A model generated the notes under the pieces. That model had not been told where the DNA came from. It made no database searches and worked only from the letters and a program-made list of their open reading frames with translations. A stretch of DNA of 64,000 nt from Actinomadura montaniterrae (GTDB taxonomy: Bacteria > Actinomycetota > Actinomycetes > Streptosporangiales > Streptosporangiaceae). A program made the translations under genes and the position numbers. This document shows, piece by piece, positions 46,397 through 55,534 of the stretch (the stretch's first letter is position 1; the number at the start of each line of letters is the position of its first letter). The stretch lies in NCBI RefSeq assembly GCF_008923365.1, contig NZ_WBMR01000008.1, positions 1-64,000 of the forward strand. Direction: 5' to 3'.

Positions 46397-47068
46397 TCAG
46401 GTCGCGTTCTCTCCCGGGACGACGACGCCGGACTCGTAGGCGAGCATGACCGCCTGCGCGCGGTCGCGCAGGCCCAGCTTGGTGAAGACCCGCGCCACGT
46501 GCGTCTTGACCGTGTGCTCGCTGACCACGAGCCGCGCGGCGATCTCGGCGTTGGACAGCCCGCCCGCGATCAGCACGAGCACCTCGTTCTCCCGGGCCGT
46601 CAGCGTGGACAGCTCCGACGGCGCCTGCGGCCGGCTGCGCCGCTGCTTGGTGAACTCCCGGATCAGCCGCCCGGTGACCTGCGGCGCCAGCAGCGAGTCG
46701 CCGCGCGCGACGACCCGGACGGCGGAGACCAGCTCGTCCGCGGTCGCGTCCTTGAGCAGGAACCCGGACGCGCCGACGGCGAGGGCCTCGTAGACGTACT
46801 CGTCGACGTCGAAGGTGGTGAGGACGAGGACGCGGACGCCCTCGGAGCCGGGCTGCGCGAGGATCCGGCGGGTGGCCTCGATGCCGTCCATGCCGGGCAT
46901 CCGGATGTCCATGACGACGACGTCGGGCCGGCCCCGCTCGGCGAGCGCGACCGCCTGCCGCCCGTCGCCGGCCTCGCCGACGACGGTGATGTCGTCCTGC
47001 GCGTCGAGCAGCGCGGCGAACCCGGCGCGGACGATGGTCTGGTCGTCCGCCACCAGCACCCGGATCAC
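46397..47068 (-). CDS. NarL/LuxR-family response regulator
   Basis: A 223-residue two-component regulator. The receiver domain is IRVLVADDQTIVRAGFAALLDAQDDITVVGEAGDG, with the acceptor Asp in VVVMDIRMPGMDG and Lys in SGFLLKDAT. The LuxR helix-turn-helix is STLTARENEVLVLIAGGLSNAEIAARLVVSEHTVKTHVARVFTKLGLRDRAQAV. It lies 36 bp downstream of its sensor kinase gene on the same strand, so the pair is complete. Targets are unknown. Confidence 0.94.
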   Translation of the reverse strand: MIRVLVADDQTIVRAGFAALLDAQDDITVVGEAGDGRQAVALAERGRPDVVVMDIRMPGMDGIEATRRILAQPGSEGVRVLVLTTFDVDEYVYEALAVGASGFLLKDATADELVSAVRVVARGDSLLAPQVTGRLIREFTKQRRSRPQAPSELSTLTARENEVLVLIAGGLSNAEIAARLVVSEHTVKTHVARVFTKLGLRDRAQAVMLAYESGVVVPGENAT

Positions 47069-47104
47069 CGGCGGGTCTCCGTCCCGGGGCGGGCGAGAGC
47101 GCGG

Positions 47105-48718
47105 TCAGCGGCGGCCGGGGGGCGCCTCGGAACCGTGTCCACTGGTGGAATTCCCCTCCCTCGTGAGCGGCAGTTCGGCCTCCACCAGGAACCCGCCTTC
47201 GGTCGCCGGGCCGGCGGAGAACCGTCCGCCCAGCATGGTCGCACGTTCCCGCATGCCGACGAGACCGTGTCCGCCGCCCGGCCCGCCGCCGGGGGCTCCG
47301 GGGCCGCCGGGACGCGGCGGCGCGCCCTCCAGCCGGGTCGGACCGGCCGGGCCGGCGCCGGCCGGGTCCAGTACCGCGGTACGGGCGGCGGGATCGTCCC
47401 GGTTCAGCAGCCGCGTCGACCCGGCGGCGCCGTCGTCGCGGACGCGGACCGCGAGCCGGTCGGGCAGGAAGGTGAGGTCGACGTGCACGCCCGCGCCGGG
47501 CGCGTGCCGCCGCGCGTTCGTCAGGGCCTCCTGGACGATCCGGTACGCCGACAGCTCCACGGTCGTGGACAGCGCCCGCGGGTCGCCGTGCACGGCGAGG
47601 TCGACGGCGCCGCCGGCGCCGCGGTGCTGCTCGATCAGGTCGGGGAGCCGGTCGAGGCGGGGCTGCGGGGAGTTCGCGGCGTCCGGTTCGGGCTTGGCGT
47701 CGGCGCGCAGCACGCTGAGCAGCCGGCGCATCTCGACCAGCGCGTCCCGGGCCGTCTTGGCGATCTCGGTGTAGCCGGCGCGGGCCTCGGGCGACAGGTC
47801 GTCCATCGTGTACGGGGCGGTCTCCGCCTGCACGGCGATCATGGAGACGGAGTGCGCGACGACGTCGTGCAGCTCGCGGGCGATGCGGGCGCGCTCGCGC
47901 ATGACGGCCTGCTCGCGCTGGACGGCGGTGAGCCGGGTGAGGGTCTCGTTGGTGCGCTCCTCCGCCTCCGCCTCGGTGCGTCCGGCGGACTCGACGGCGC
48001 GGCGCGCGTCGCCGAGGCCGATGGCGGCCAGCACCGCGACGACCGCGGCGGGCCACGGGACGTCGTCGAGCGTGCCGGTGGCGAGGTAGACGACGGCGAC
48101 GGTGGCGACGCTCCCGGCCGCGAGGACGCCCGCGGACTGCCGGGGCAGCTGCCGCCCGAGCGCGTACAGCGTGTACAGCGCGGCGAACGCGGTGGTGATC
48201 AGCAGCTGCTGGCCGGTGAGCAGCCCGGCCGCGAAGGCGCCGAGGACGACGGCGGCGACGGGCCGCAGGTTCTCGCGGCGCCAGACGAGCGGGACGGTCG
48301 AGGCGACCGCGAACCCGCCGGCGAGGCTCAGCGGGGACCCGGTGCTCGGCGCCAGCTCGGCCAGCGCCGCGATGGTCAGCGCGAGGCCGGTGAGGGGCGC
48401 GAAGTACCAGGCGCCGGTGAAGTCGGTCCAGGTGTTGATCCAGCGGGGCAGCGGCGCCGTCTCACCGGCGGGACGCGGCGCGGCGCCCGGCGGCATCCCC
48501 GGGACGCCGGGGGCGGGGGCGCGGCCCGCGCCGTTCAGCCGGGCGCCGAGCCTGACGGCGAGCGGCCGCAGCAGGTGCCCGATGCCGGTGAGGATCCAGA
48601 GCAGCAGCTGCCCCACCCCCGCCACGATCCGGCCGGACAGCCGCCACGCCTGGTGCGCGAGGGCTGGGCCGAACCCCGCGGGGTCGGGTCCGGTCCGGGC
48701 CTTGTCATCGGTGCTCAC
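47105..48718 (-). CDS. NarL-type sensor histidine kinase (HisKA_3)
   Basis: A 537-residue membrane kinase. A cytoplasmic N-terminal region with a first hydrophobic segment precedes a block of about four to five membrane helices (about 105-235). A coiled coil follows (RTEAEAEERTNETLTRLTAVQREQAVMRERARIARELH), with the phosphorylated histidine in ARELHDVVAHSVSMI. The ATPase domain starts AYRIVQEALTNARRHAPGA; between its N box and the G box GHGLVGMRERA is an unusual 55-residue Gly/Pro-rich insertion. Partner of the response regulator at 46397-47068. The signal is unknown. Confidence 0.93.
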   Translation of the reverse strand: MSTDDKARTGPDPAGFGPALAHQAWRLSGRIVAGVGQLLLWILTGIGHLLRPLAVRLGARLNGAGRAPAPGVPGMPPGAAPRPAGETAPLPRWINTWTDFTGAWYFAPLTGLALTIAALAELAPSTGSPLSLAGGFAVASTVPLVWRRENLRPVAAVVLGAFAAGLLTGQQLLITTAFAALYTLYALGRQLPRQSAGVLAAGSVATVAVVYLATGTLDDVPWPAAVVAVLAAIGLGDARRAVESAGRTEAEAEERTNETLTRLTAVQREQAVMRERARIARELHDVVAHSVSMIAVQAETAPYTMDDLSPEARAGYTEIAKTARDALVEMRRLLSVLRADAKPEPDAANSPQPRLDRLPDLIEQHRGAGGAVDLAVHGDPRALSTTVELSAYRIVQEALTNARRHAPGAGVHVDLTFLPDRLAVRVRDDGAAGSTRLLNRDDPAARTAVLDPAGAGPAGPTRLEGAPPRPGGPGAPGGGPGGGHGLVGMRERATMLGGRFSAGPATEGGFLVEAELPLTREGNSTSGHGSEAPPGRR

Positions 48719-49159
48719 TCCTCAATACTGACCGCTGGCCGGGCTCATCACCTCACCGTGCGGTGGTATGCGCGCGGCCTGAATCCCCCTGGAGGACGAC
48801 CCCCGATCCCTCCTTGCGGGGGACGTGCGGACGACCGGCGGAGACGTAATGTCTTAACCGTGACCGCGACGGCGGCGCCGCCGACGTAGGGGGTTCGGCG
48901 GGGCTGCCGCGGTCACGCCAACCGCCCGGTTTCAGGGGTCCGGGCGGGGAAGCATGGGAAGCACCTCGCCGGACGGCCGCGCCGCCCGCCTCCGCGGAGG
49001 CACTCGCCGGTCTCGCCTGGGCTGGGGTTCGGCCGGCATCCGGTGCCGGCCGCCCGGCGAGGGATCCCGTGCGGCCGCCCGCGACGGCCCGCCAGGGCCG
49101 GCCCGGGCCGCCCGCCGTCGCGCGTCGCACGCTCTCGCGCGTCACCCGTGCGCGGTGCG
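48719..49159. other. Structured intergenic region before the kinase gene
   Basis: 441 bp without a recognisable gene, between the end of the CDF gene and the start of the kinase gene (both minus strand). CGTGACCGCG at 48859-48868 pairs with 48908-48917, and more GC-rich pairing is possible inside. On the plus strand the hairpin contains a ten-codon ORF, GTG 48860 to TAG 48889 (MTATAAPPT), directly after TAATGTCTTAACC. CCGCCCGG/CCGGGCGG near 48922-48942 forms another stem. No known riboswitch was recognised. Confidence 0.4.
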
Positions 49160-50122
49160 TCAGACGTTCTCGCCGGTGGCCTTCCCGGCGGGCTTGGCGG
49201 CGTTGCGGCGGTCCGCCTCGTCCAGCGCCGGCTCCAGGTAGATCATGCCCGCCTCGGGGATCACCGCGCGGACCTTCGCCTCGGCGGCGTCGATGCCGCG
49301 GGCCACCTCGGCGGCGGTGTCGTCATGGTAGACGGCGATCTTGGCGGCGATCAGCAGCTCCTCCGGGCCGAGGTACTCGGTCCGCATGTGGATGACGTGG
49401 TCGACCTGCTCCACCGACTCCAGCGCGTCGATGATCCGCTTCTCCTGCTCGGCGTCGACGCCCTCGCCGATCAGCAGGCTCTTGGTCTCGATCGCCAGCA
49501 CCGTGGCGACCAGGCCGAGCAGCACGCCGATCGCGACGGTGCCGATGCCGTCCCAGCGGCCGTCGCCGGTCGCGACCGCCATCGACACGCCGAACAGCGC
49601 CAGGACCAGGCCGACGAGCGCGGCCATGTCCTCCAGGAGGACGACGGGCAGCTCCGGCGCCTTCGCGCGGCGGATGAACGCCCACCACGACTTCCCGGCG
49701 CGCAGCGTGTTCGACTCCTTGATCGCGGTGCGGAAGGAGAAGCCCTCCATCCCGATCGCGATGATCAGCACCGCGAACGCCCAGATCGGCGACTCGACGT
49801 CCTCCGGGTGCGAGATCTTGTGGTAGCCCTCGTACAGCGAGAACGCCGATCCGACGGTGAACAGCACGACCGCGACGACGAACGCGTAGAAGTACCGTTC
49901 CCGCCCGTAGCCGAACGGGTGCTCGGGCGTCCGGTCGCGTTCGGAGCGCTTGCGGCCCAGCAGCAGCAGGCCCTGGTTCCCCGAGTCGGCGACCGAGTGG
50001 ATCGACTCCGCCAGCATCGACGACGAACCCGTGAACGCGAACGCGACCATCTTGGACGCGGCGATTCCGAGGTTGGCGGCCAGGGCCGCGATGATGGCCT
50101 TCGTCCCACCCTCAGCACTCAT
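49160..50122 (-). CDS. Cation diffusion facilitator family transporter
   Basis: A 320-residue divalent-metal/proton antiporter-type protein with about five to six membrane helices and a C-terminal cytoplasmic domain. Metal-site residues are in SMLAESIHSVADSGNQ (helix 2) and VVLLEDMAALVGLVLAL (helix 5). The cytoplasmic domain (about 225-300; QEKRIIDALESVEQVDHVIHMRTEYLGPEELLIAAKIAV) is the usual dimerising fold. The branch with SLYEGYHKI and HPFGYGRERYF is common in actinobacteria. ATG 50122 directly abuts the stop of the phosphosugar isomerase gene, so the two are co-transcribed. Metal specificity (zinc, iron or manganese) is not evident. Confidence 0.92.
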   Translation of the reverse strand: MSAEGGTKAIIAALAANLGIAASKMVAFAFTGSSSMLAESIHSVADSGNQGLLLLGRKRSERDRTPEHPFGYGRERYFYAFVVAVVLFTVGSAFSLYEGYHKISHPEDVESPIWAFAVLIIAIGMEGFSFRTAIKESNTLRAGKSWWAFIRRAKAPELPVVLLEDMAALVGLVLALFGVSMAVATGDGRWDGIGTVAIGVLLGLVATVLAIETKSLLIGEGVDAEQEKRIIDALESVEQVDHVIHMRTEYLGPEELLIAAKIAVYHDDTAAEVARGIDAAEAKVRAVIPEAGMIYLEPALDEADRRNAAKPAGKATGENV

Positions 50123-51259
50123 CTAGGCAATCCTCGCTTTGAGCTCTTGAATGGCCGGCACGGGCGTCGGGTCGACGCCCAGCGTGATGGCCAAGTAAAC
50201 CGTGACATAGTCCGCCAACGCGATCATTGTCGCGATTCTCTCGAGCGGATGGGTCCCCTCGGCGAGGATCTCCGTCACCGCGACGCCCCGGTCCCGGGCC
50301 ATCTCGACGGACGCCGCGCGCCGCTTGGCGGTCTGCGGATGCTCCTCGGTGTCGCGCAGGACGACCAGGTGCAGCCCGTGCTCGGCGTCCCCGGCGCGGT
50401 CGCGGAAGAAGTCGTCGGGATCGGCGGGCGAGCCGCCGCCCGCGAAGAAGCCGTCGAACGCCATGACCTGGTTGTGGTCCGCCTCCGGCAGGCCGCCGGC
50501 GACCGCCGGGTACTTGGCGTTCTCGTTCAGCTGGCAGCACATCCGGTACGCGGCCGTCTCGGCGAGCGGCGACGTCCCCCACACCAGCGGGACGTCGCCG
50601 GCGAGGTCGAGCGCGATCCGCTTCGCCGGGTTCACGAACGGCTCGCTGGCCGGACGGCACCGGTGCGCGACGTCCTCCAGCCGCGCCGCCGTGGACTCCA
50701 GCACCGCGTCGGGGACGTCCGTCAGGCCGAGCGTGCGGGCCGCGACGAGCAGCGGGACCGTGAGCCCCCACAGCGTCGACCGCGGCTGCCCCGCCGACCG
50801 CACCGGCACGAACAGGCCGCGGCTGCGGGCGGCGAGGTCGGCGAGCGGGGAGCCCGCGCCGCCGACGCACAGCAGCCGGCAGCCGCGCCGGGCCGCCTGC
50901 GCCGCCACCTCGAGGGTCTCCTCGGTCGACCCGGAGCAGGACACCGCGATCACCAGGTCGGCGGCGCCGACCCAGCCGGGCAGCCGGTACCCGCGGACGG
51001 TCGTGACCGGGACCGGGCAGCCGAGCCCGCACACCGCCGCGAGCACGTCCCCGGAGATCCCGGAGCCGCCCATGCCGGTGACCACGATCGCGCGGGGGCG
51101 GCCGTCCTCGGCGAGCGCCGCGACGCCCGCCTCCTCGGCCGCGCGCCGCGCCTCCCGGATCTGCGCCGCGGACGAGGCGACCTGGCGCAGCATCCCGCCC
51201 GGATCGGACGCCTCGACGTCCTGCGCGTCCTCCAGCCGGCCGGGGTCCAGCGTGCTCAC
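50123..51259 (-). CDS. SIS-domain phosphoglucose/phosphomannose isomerase
   Basis: A 378-residue cytoplasmic isomerase interconverting fructose-6-phosphate with glucose-6- and/or mannose-6-phosphate. SIS motifs are [15 protein letters not shown] and [12 protein letters not shown] in the first half. The second half has [25 protein letters not shown], characteristic of the bifunctional PGI/PMI family. GTG 51259 overlaps the stop of the Trm112-like gene by 4 bp; longer open frames upstream lie within that gene. With ManB two genes upstream it provides the start of GDP-mannose and glycolipid precursor synthesis. Confidence 0.92.
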   Translation of the reverse strand: MSTLDPGRLEDAQDVEASDPGGMLRQVASSAAQIREARRAAEEAGVAALAEDGRPRAIVVTGMGGSGISGDVLAAVCGLGCPVPVTTVRGYRLPGWVGAADLVIAVSCSGSTEETLEVAAQAARRGCRLLCVGGAGSPLADLAARSRGLFVPVRSAGQPRSTLWGLTVPLLVAARTLGLTDVPDAVLESTAARLEDVAHRCRPASEPFVNPAKRIALDLAGDVPLVWGTSPLAETAAYRMCCQLNENAKYPAVAGGLPEADHNQVMAFDGFFAGGGSPADPDDFFRDRAGDAEHGLHLVVLRDTEEHPQTAKRRAASVEMARDRGVAVTEILAEGTHPLERIATMIALADYVTVYLAITLGVDPTPVPAIQELKARIA

Positions 51260-51438
51260 GAAGCGGGAGCCCGGGCCTCGTCGACGAGGAGGACGGGGAT
51301 GTCGTCGCGGACCGGGTAGGCGTAGCCGCAGGAGCCGGTGCACACCAGCTCGGCGGCCGCGTCGTCGGCGCGCAGCTCGCCGCCGCAGTTCGGGCAGGCC
51401 AGGATCTCCAGCAGCCAGTCGTCCAGCTTCATGCTCAT
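51256..51438 (-). CDS. Trm112-family small zinc-ribbon protein
   Basis: A 60-residue protein of the Trm112/YcaR family. [51 protein letters not shown] shows CPNC and a second cysteine pair (CTGSC, with unusual spacing) for a zinc ribbon. Eukaryotic Trm112 activates methyltransferases; bacterial members are often next to sugar-nucleotide genes. It sits between manB (26 bp) and the isomerase (4-bp overlap), a conserved order in actinobacteria. Function is unproven. Confidence 0.9.
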   Translation of the reverse strand: MSMKLDDWLLEILACPNCGGELRADDAAAELVCTGSCGYAYPVRDDIPVLLVDEARAPAS

Positions 51439-51464
51439 GGCAGGATCACTTCTCTCACGCCGGG

Positions 51465-52820
51465 TCACTTCTCCCTCACGATGGCCAGGACCTCGTCGCG
51501 GATCGCCGCCATGGTGGCCTCGTCGCCGGCCTCCGCGTTGAGGCGCAGCAGCGGCTCGGTGTTGGACGGCCGCAGGTTGAACCACCATCCGGCGGCCTCG
51601 TCCCCGACGGTCAGGCCGTCCAGCTCGTCGATCGTAACGCCGGGGCGGCCGGCGAACGCCTCGCGGACCTTGCCGGCGGCGGCGTCCTGGTCGGCGACCT
51701 CGCTGTTGATCTCGCCGGACGCGACGTACCGGGTGTACTCGCCGAGCAGCGCCGACAGCGGCCCGTCCTGCTCGCCGAGAGCGGCGAGGACGTGCAGCGC
51801 GGCGAGCATGCCGGAGTCGGCGAACCAGAAGTCGCGGAAGTAGAAGTGCGCCGAGTGCTCGCCGCCGAACACCGCGCCCGTCTCCGCCATCGTCTGCTTG
51901 ATGAACGAGTGCCCGACCCGGGTCCGCACTGGGGACCCGCCGTGCTCGGTGACGATCTCCGGGACGGCCTTCGAGGTGATCAGGTTGTGCACGATCGGCG
52001 CGCCGGGGTGCTTGGCCAGCTCCCGCACCGCGACCAGCGCGGTGATCGCGGACGGCGCGACGATCTCGCCCCGCTCGTCCACCACGAAGCAGCGGTCCGC
52101 GTCGCCGTCGAACGCGAGGCCGATGTCGGCGCCGGTCTCGCGGACCTTCGCCTGCAGGTCGCGCAGGTTCTCCGGCTCGATCGGGTTGGCCTCGTGGTTG
52201 GGGAAGGTGCCGTCCAGCTCGAAGTACAGCGGGACGAGGTCGATCGGCAGCCCCTCGAAGACGACCGGGACGGTGTGCCCGCCCATGCCGTTGCCCGCGT
52301 CGACGACGACCTTCAGCGGCCGGATCGCGGACAGGTCGACCAGCGTCTTGAGGTGCTCGGCGTAGCCGTGCAGCACGTCGCGCCGCGACACCGTCCCGGG
52401 CTCGCCGCCGTACGCCGGGACGCCGTTCTCGATCATCTCGCGGATCTCGGTGAGGCCGGTGTCGCGGCCGACCGGCTTCGCGCCCGCCCGGCACAGCTTG
52501 ATGCCGTTGTACTTGGCGGGGTTGTGGCTGGCGGTGAACATCGCGCCGGGGATCCCGAGGTCGCCGCTGGCGTAGTAGAGCATGTCGGTGGAGCCGAGGC
52601 CGGCCTCGACCACGTCCGCGCCCTGCGAGGTCGCGCCGCGCGCGAACGCGGCGGCCAGCGGCCCGGACGACTCGCGCATGTCGTGCGCGGTGACGACCGC
52701 GTCCGCCCCGGTCACCCGCACGAACGCCGCGCCGGCCGCCTCCGCGACCGCTTCGTCCAGCTCGTCGGGCACGACGCCGCGGATGTCGTACGCCTTGAAG
52801 ATCTTGGCGAGGTCGCCCAC
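51465..52820 (-). CDS. manB: Phosphomannomutase/phosphoglucomutase ManB
   Basis: A 451-residue alpha-D-phosphohexomutase. The N-terminal [14 protein letters not shown], active-site phosphoserine loop [16 protein letters not shown], metal loop [16 protein letters not shown], and the C-terminal phosphate-binding loop [18 protein letters not shown] are all present, in the four-domain order. It makes mannose-1-phosphate for GDP-mannose, used for mannosylated lipids and glycoproteins. It heads a leftward operon with the Trm112-like, phosphosugar isomerase and CDF genes. Start is GTG or ATG at 52820 ([15 protein letters not shown]). Confidence 0.95.
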   Translation of the reverse strand: MGDLAKIFKAYDIRGVVPDELDEAVAEAAGAAFVRVTGADAVVTAHDMRESSGPLAAAFARGATSQGADVVEAGLGSTDMLYYASGDLGIPGAMFTASHNPAKYNGIKLCRAGAKPVGRDTGLTEIREMIENGVPAYGGEPGTVSRRDVLHGYAEHLKTLVDLSAIRPLKVVVDAGNGMGGHTVPVVFEGLPIDLVPLYFELDGTFPNHEANPIEPENLRDLQAKVRETGADIGLAFDGDADRCFVVDERGEIVAPSAITALVAVRELAKHPGAPIVHNLITSKAVPEIVTEHGGSPVRTRVGHSFIKQTMAETGAVFGGEHSAHFYFRDFWFADSGMLAALHVLAALGEQDGPLSALLGEYTRYVASGEINSEVADQDAAAGKVREAFAGRPGVTIDELDGLTVGDEAAGWWFNLRPSNTEPLLRLNAEAGDEATMAAIRDEVLAIVREK

Positions 52821-52936
52821 TCCTGCTCCCCTGTACGCAAGTGATGACCGAAAGTCGGCGGGACAACCGAGCCTACCGGGAAGCGCGGCGGCGGCCCGAG
52901 CCGGTGCCGGTCGCGGGCGTGACCGGAGTCACTGCC

Positions 52937-53000
52937 GCGGCCGGGTCACTCCCGCGGCCGGGTCACTCCTGCGGCCGGGTCACTCCTGCGGCTGGGTGCC
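52937..53000. repeat. 17-bp tandem repeats across the DUF3499 stop codon
   Basis: GCGGCCGGGTCACTCCY occurs at 52937, 52954 and 52971, then a partial copy (GCGGCTGGGTGCC) at 52988. The third copy supplies the stop codon (TCA at 52980-52982 on the minus strand) of the DUF3499 gene and part of its last codons. Confidence 0.9.
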
Positions 53001-53357
53001 CGCCGGTTCGGAGCGCAGCACCCGCAGGTGCCCGCGGCGGCCGACCTCGGTGCCCTGGCCGACCGGCTCCTGGCCGGCGCCCGGCGCGGGCCGCGCGGCC
53101 TCGCGGACGGCGTCGGCGAGCGCCTCGAGGTCGTCGGCGCTCGGCTCGGTCTCCTCCTCGACGGGGAGCCGGACGAGCTCCCAGCCCATGGGGGCGGTCA
53201 GCCGCTCCGAATGCTCCGCGCACAGGTCGTAGCAGTGCGGCTCGGCGTACGTGGCGAGGGGCCCCAGGACAGCGGTCGAGTCGCGGTAGACGTACGTGAG
53301 CGTGAAGACTGCGGGCGCCTTGCAGGCGGTGCGGGAGCAGGTGCGGACGGGGCTCAC
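52980..53357 (-). CDS. DUF3499 protein
   Basis: A 125-residue protein of an actinobacteria-specific family. The conserved part is the first 75 residues: VRTCSRTACKAPAVFTLTYVYRDSTAVLGPLATYAEPHCYDLCAEHSERLTAPMGWELVRL. Two cysteine pairs (CSRTAC; CYDLC with EHSERL) suggest a zinc ribbon. The tail is acidic then disordered, ending in GTQPQE coded by the 17-bp repeat array. GTG 53357 is the only start that precedes the conserved region closely. Upstream of manB on the same strand and divergent from the zincin-like gene. Function unknown. Confidence 0.85.
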   Translation of the reverse strand: MSPVRTCSRTACKAPAVFTLTYVYRDSTAVLGPLATYAEPHCYDLCAEHSERLTAPMGWELVRLPVEEETEPSADDLEALADAVREAARPAPGAGQEPVGQGTEVGRRGHLRVLRSEPAGTQPQE

Positions 53358-53498
53358 GATGGCCGACCGTACCTCGCTCCCGGCGCCGCCGCCACCACCC
53401 GGGCGCACGTGTCGCCGTTACCGGCCGATTTCCGGGGTAACAACTACATTCCGTGTGGTCCCGAACCCTCACCGTGGGGTGGCCGTCCTGGGCGCCGC

Positions 53499-53543
53499 GA
53501 CGTCGCCGTCCGGGGCGCTGGGATGTCGCTGTCCGGGGCGCCA
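53499..53543. repeat. Two 23-bp direct repeats in the DUF3499/zincin-like divergent region
   Basis: GACGTCGCCGTCCGGGGCG (from 53499) and GATGTCGCTGTCCGGGGCG (from 53522) follow each other at a 23-base period. The surrounding 266-bp gap holds no gene; GGAGGTAACCTGAGGGG just before 53624 is the ribosome-binding site of the next gene. Confidence 0.7.
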
Positions 53544-53623
53544 CGATGGTGTTCCCGGGGTGGAGGCGGGTGTTCCTGGTGCGGGGGCCGGGATTCGCGT
53601 GCGGCGGGAGGTAACCTGAGGGG

Positions 53624-54052
53624 GTGCGATCCCGTGTGGCAGGCGTACGGCGCCGCGATCGGCACGGTCGCGGCCTCCGTGGCCCTCTGACGCCCCCGCA
53701 GGCGCCGGTCTCGCGGACCCGCGCGGAGAAGTTCGACGACCTCGTCCACGACGAGGTGCGGCGGCTCGGCGCGCGCTGGGGCCGGGAGCTGTCCGGTGTG
53801 GAGTTCGGCGTCGAGGAGGTGCCGGACGTCGAGCCGTGGTTCGACGGTCCCGTGCCGCTCGGCCGGACCGTCCCGGGCGAGGCCGCCCGGCCCGTCCGGA
53901 TCGTGGTGTTCAGGCGTCCCGTGGAGGCGCGCGCGTCGGGCGAGCAGGAGCTCGGCCGGCTGGTGCGCGACCTGCTGGTGGAGGAGGTCGCCGACCTGCT
54001 CGGCCTCTCCCCCGAGTCCGTCGACCCGAGCTACGACTCCCCCGACGACTAG
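53624..54052 (+). CDS. Zincin-like metallopeptidase family protein (degenerate)
   Basis: A 142-residue protein of the PF06262-related family that lies beside DUF5719 in actinobacteria. The leader RRRDRHGRGLRGPLTPPQAPVSRTRAEKFDDLVHDEV and the core PVPLGRTVPGEAARPVRIVVFRRPVEARASGEQELGRLVRDLLVEEVADLLGLSPESVDP are recognisable. The zincin helix normally has the HExxH motif. Here it reads VRDLLVEEVADLLGL, with both metal-binding histidines missing, so catalysis as a zinc protease is unlikely. GTG 53624 follows a GGGAGG. It converges on the DUF5719 gene. Confidence 0.72.
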   Translation: MRSRVAGVRRRDRHGRGLRGPLTPPQAPVSRTRAEKFDDLVHDEVRRLGARWGRELSGVEFGVEEVPDVEPWFDGPVPLGRTVPGEAARPVRIVVFRRPVEARASGEQELGRLVRDLLVEEVADLLGLSPESVDPSYDSPDD

Positions 54053-54087
54053 CGCGGCGGCCAGCGGGACGACCGGCCGACGTACGG

Positions 54088-55533
54088 CTAGTGGATGAGG
54101 GCGGTCTGGCTGTCGCCGGTGGGCGGGAGCCGGACGGTGGTCGGCGCGGGCATCAGCGGCAGGACGGTGACCAGGTAGCCGTCGCCCTTGCCCTTCGCCA
54201 TGATCCGGGCGGCGTACACCGGGCCCGACCCCGGCTTGACCGTGATCACGGCCCCGTAGCCCTTGTCGCCGCTCCCGTGGGGCGCGGCGAGCTTGGTCTC
54301 GACGGTGCGTCCGGCGCCGATCTCGACGTTCTGCGGTGCGCCCTTCCCCTGCGCGTCCATCGTGATGACCTGGACGGCGGCGCGGCCGGCGGGCGCGGTG
54401 AGGACGACGGACGTGTCGTACCGGTCGTCGGACACGACCGCGGAGGCCCCGGACGCGCCGCCGAGCGGCTCGGTGGCGGTGCCGTAGGCGACGTCGGCGC
54501 CGCGCGCGGCGGAGAAGCCGGCGATGATCGGCCGGTCGGAGTCCAGCCGGACGGCGGCGGCGCGGCCCGAGAGGGCACCGGCGAGGTCGACGGAGGTGAC
54601 GCTCTGCGCGGGCGCCTCCACGGTGTCCTGGCCCTGCGGCGCGAAGGCGCCGTCGGCGGTGACGGCCCGCACCCTGATCCGGGCGTCGGCCTCGCCGGGC
54701 ACCGCGACCAGCAGCTTGCGCTGCCCGTCGCCGCCGGGCACGCCGGGAACGACCACGGATCCGGCGGGCTCGGGCGACAGCGGCAGCCACTCGACGCCCT
54801 TCTTCTTGCCGATCCGGACGCGCAGCGACGCGGCGACGCGTCCGGCGGTGGTGTGCACGTTGAGCGCGAGGTCGCGGGCGGTCTTGACGATGTCGCCGAG
54901 CCCCTCCGGCTGCCCGCCGAGCTTGATGACGCTGGTGCTGTACGGCGCGACGGGGGTGGCGCGCCCCTCGGTGGTGTCGAGCGGCCCCTCCCCGGACAGG
55001 CCGGTGACGTCGACGGACGCCGGCTGGGCGTCGACGTTGGTGAGGTACAGGTCGAGCCGGTCGGCGGCGAGCGGGCCGGGCCCGAGGAACCACAGGTCGG
55101 TGCCGGGACGGGCGCAGCGGTCGCCAGCGAGGCCGCGGTCGTCGCCGCGAGGCCAGTAGGTGGTCTGCTCCGCTTCGAGCCCGGCGGCGAGGGCGCCGGT
55201 GGCCCGGACGGTGAAGGAGTCCTCGGTGGTGCCCATGTCCTTGTCCCAGCCCTGGCCGGTCGCGGTCATGGAGGCGAGCGGGGAGCCGCCGCGGGTGCTT
55301 GCCACGTCGAGGCGGCCGCCGGTCCGCTTCTGCGGGAGGGACTGGACGCTGACGCGGCCGCCCTCGTGCCCGGGGCAGACCATCACGGCGGCGTTGACGG
55401 GCTCGCTGCGTCCCTTCTCCACGGCGTTCCCGGGCCGGGAGAACGACGCCGCGCCGTAGAGGGCGGCGAGGCCGACCAGGACGAGGGCGGCGATGGCGTA
55501 GCGCATGCCGAGGAGCTTCAGCACTCGGTCCAT
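54088..55533 (-). CDS. DUF5719 membrane-anchored extracellular protein
   Basis: A 481-residue protein with one N-terminal membrane anchor (about 10-30, YAIAALVLVGLAALYGAASF). A long extracytoplasmic beta-rich region follows, with several similar modules (LYLTNVDAQPASVDVTGLSG, RVRIGKKKGVEWLPLSPEPAGSVVVPGV, KPGSGPVYAARIMAKGKGDGYLVTVLPLMP). ATG 55533 is preceded by GGAGGAG ten bases upstream and lies 1 bp after the TGA at 55535-55537 that ends the glycosyltransferase tail. In the sequence as given the frame is open leftward from 59019, so an automatic call would fuse the two proteins. Family and order match other actinobacteria; function unknown. Confidence 0.85.
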   Translation of the reverse strand: MDRVLKLLGMRYAIAALVLVGLAALYGAASFSRPGNAVEKGRSEPVNAAVMVCPGHEGGRVSVQSLPQKRTGGRLDVASTRGGSPLASMTATGQGWDKDMGTTEDSFTVRATGALAAGLEAEQTTYWPRGDDRGLAGDRCARPGTDLWFLGPGPLAADRLDLYLTNVDAQPASVDVTGLSGEGPLDTTEGRATPVAPYSTSVIKLGGQPEGLGDIVKTARDLALNVHTTAGRVAASLRVRIGKKKGVEWLPLSPEPAGSVVVPGVPGGDGQRKLLVAVPGEADARIRVRAVTADGAFAPQGQDTVEAPAQSVTSVDLAGALSGRAAAVRLDSDRPIIAGFSAARGADVAYGTATEPLGGASGASAVVSDDRYDTSVVLTAPAGRAAVQVITMDAQGKGAPQNVEIGAGRTVETKLAAPHGSGDKGYGAVITVKPGSGPVYAARIMAKGKGDGYLVTVLPLMPAPTTVRLPPTGDSQTALIH

Positions 55534-55534
55534 G

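Noticed and set aside
48860..49000. ydaO (cyclic di-AMP) or cobalamin riboswitch in the structured gap
   Set aside because: Some GGGG/CCGG stems look similar, but the diagnostic conserved blocks are absent and no plus-strand target gene follows.
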